Positions 63,180-64,000 of a stretch of DNA of 64,000 bases are shown here, piece by piece. The position numbers and the translations under genes are program-made. Origin of the DNA: Oegoconia quadripuncta. Its lineage: Eukaryota; Arthropoda; Insecta; Lepidoptera; Autostichidae. The stretch is taken from contig OX438742.1 of assembly GCA_949316235.1 (NCBI GenBank), positions 36,586,853 to 36,650,852 on the forward strand. The letters run 5' to 3'. Position 1 is the stretch's first letter. The number at the start of each line of letters is the position of its first letter. The notes beneath the pieces were generated by a model that was not told the DNA's origin, ran no database searches, and saw only the letters and a list, made by a program, of their open reading frames with translations.

Positions 63180-64000
63180 ACTATGGAGCGTCGAAAAAAA
63201 TGTTTCGGCTCCTTGTGCCCTACCCCTCCACCGCGAATCGAGATCGAGTGACGATTCTCTATCTTATGTAGATAAACAAACGTAGAATTTGTTTCAAGTA
63301 TCTGTTTAACCACGTTGAGTAGTAATTTATTTTACAGTCTGCTTGTAAAGTTGAGGACAAGACAAATTTCTGAGTTATTGAAGTAAATATGTTTTTAAAT
63401 AGTAAATGAAATTTTCTTCTTGTCAAAAAGTTACATAACTGTTTAACATTATTTCACAATCGTAAGTACAAATCCCCTCTCGACCACGCGGGATCTTCAA
63501 TACACAAAATCTAGTAGCCAGTTAGAACAAAAATAAGAACAATTTTAGAATCCTACTACATTTAGCTGTACTTTCTATGAGAGAGAAATATAATTACTCT
63601 AAAAATCGTTGCCACACAATTTGTTTAAGAGAAGAGGCGCTAAATTTCCAAAGAAAATAGTGTCATTTAGAGATAGTAAAGAAACTGTTTTATATTGAAT
63701 TTCTTTTCTTTTTATTTGTGATAGATAATCTACCCTCAAGTAAATCGAGGGCGGAAAATAGAGAGACGTGGTCATTACTCCACCGACAAGAGCATGTTGA
63801 GATGAGAGAGAGAGACGGGGTATCGGTGTCGATAATACAAGTTTCGATTTTATGTTGAGAGCGCACAGGCGGACATTTTTATTCCATCACGCCCGCAGTC
63901 TGTTGTCAGAACTCGAAATTTTTTATGCTTACTCATGGCTTGTTTTGCCTTGTGGACGGCGTAATTAGAGCAAAAGATCTAGCACGCCTACGGTATACTT
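63180..64000. other. Window end, nothing recognised
   Basis: AT-rich with a GAGAGAGAGAGACGGGG patch near 63805. No WD40-like exon that could extend the FBXW4-like gene was found. Confidence 0.35.

Overview
The window is AT-rich nuclear DNA from an insect, almost certainly a moth or butterfly (Lepidoptera). It has short, phase-consistent exons with GT-AG borders separated by kilobase introns packed with repeats. Those repeats (tRNA-headed SINEs, jockey-like and RTE-like LINE pieces, cecropia-type mariner, hAT, foldback MITEs, an STPR-repeat ORF and a Mutator-domain ORF) are typical of lepidopteran genomes. Species cannot be named from sequence alone.

Three protein-coding genes can be assembled. 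(1) Plus strand, 4672-11170: a complete three-exon CHIC-family gene encoding 165 residues. (2) Minus strand, 39494 down to 26682: a complete three-coding-exon gene for a 478-residue adaptor with DPF and proline-rich motifs and two C-terminal SH3 domains (SH3D19-like); a 5' UTR exon probably lies just above 41005. (3) Plus strand, 51266 to at least 60466: an F-box/WD40 gene resembling FBXW4, of which five exons (about 288 residues) are visible and the 3' end is not found.

Layout: 1-4600 repeats and a LINE tail; 4.6-11.2 kb CHIC; 11.2-26.6 kb intergenic DNA with many palindromic MITEs and SINEs; 26.7-41.4 kb SH3 gene and intronic repeats; 42-46.7 kb a decayed jockey-type LINE interrupted by a hAT element with a clean 8-bp target-site duplication; 47-51 kb repeats, a foldback element with a 62-bp tandem array and a hAT MITE; 51.2-64 kb the FBXW4-like gene. 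Its 7-kb intron holds a Mutator-domain remnant, a TIR-less mariner piece, an STPR ORF and a six-copy 242-bp tandem array.

The three genes have unrelated roles (membrane-associated CHIC protein, SH3/endocytic adaptor, SCF-type substrate receptor) and show no operon-like linkage. The most unusual signals are a phase-neutral 60-nt candidate exon in the FBXW4-like gene, the homogeneous 242-bp array that starts at the STPR stop codon, and a set of perfect inverted duplications with loops of only 1-5 nt, which look like template-switch scars.
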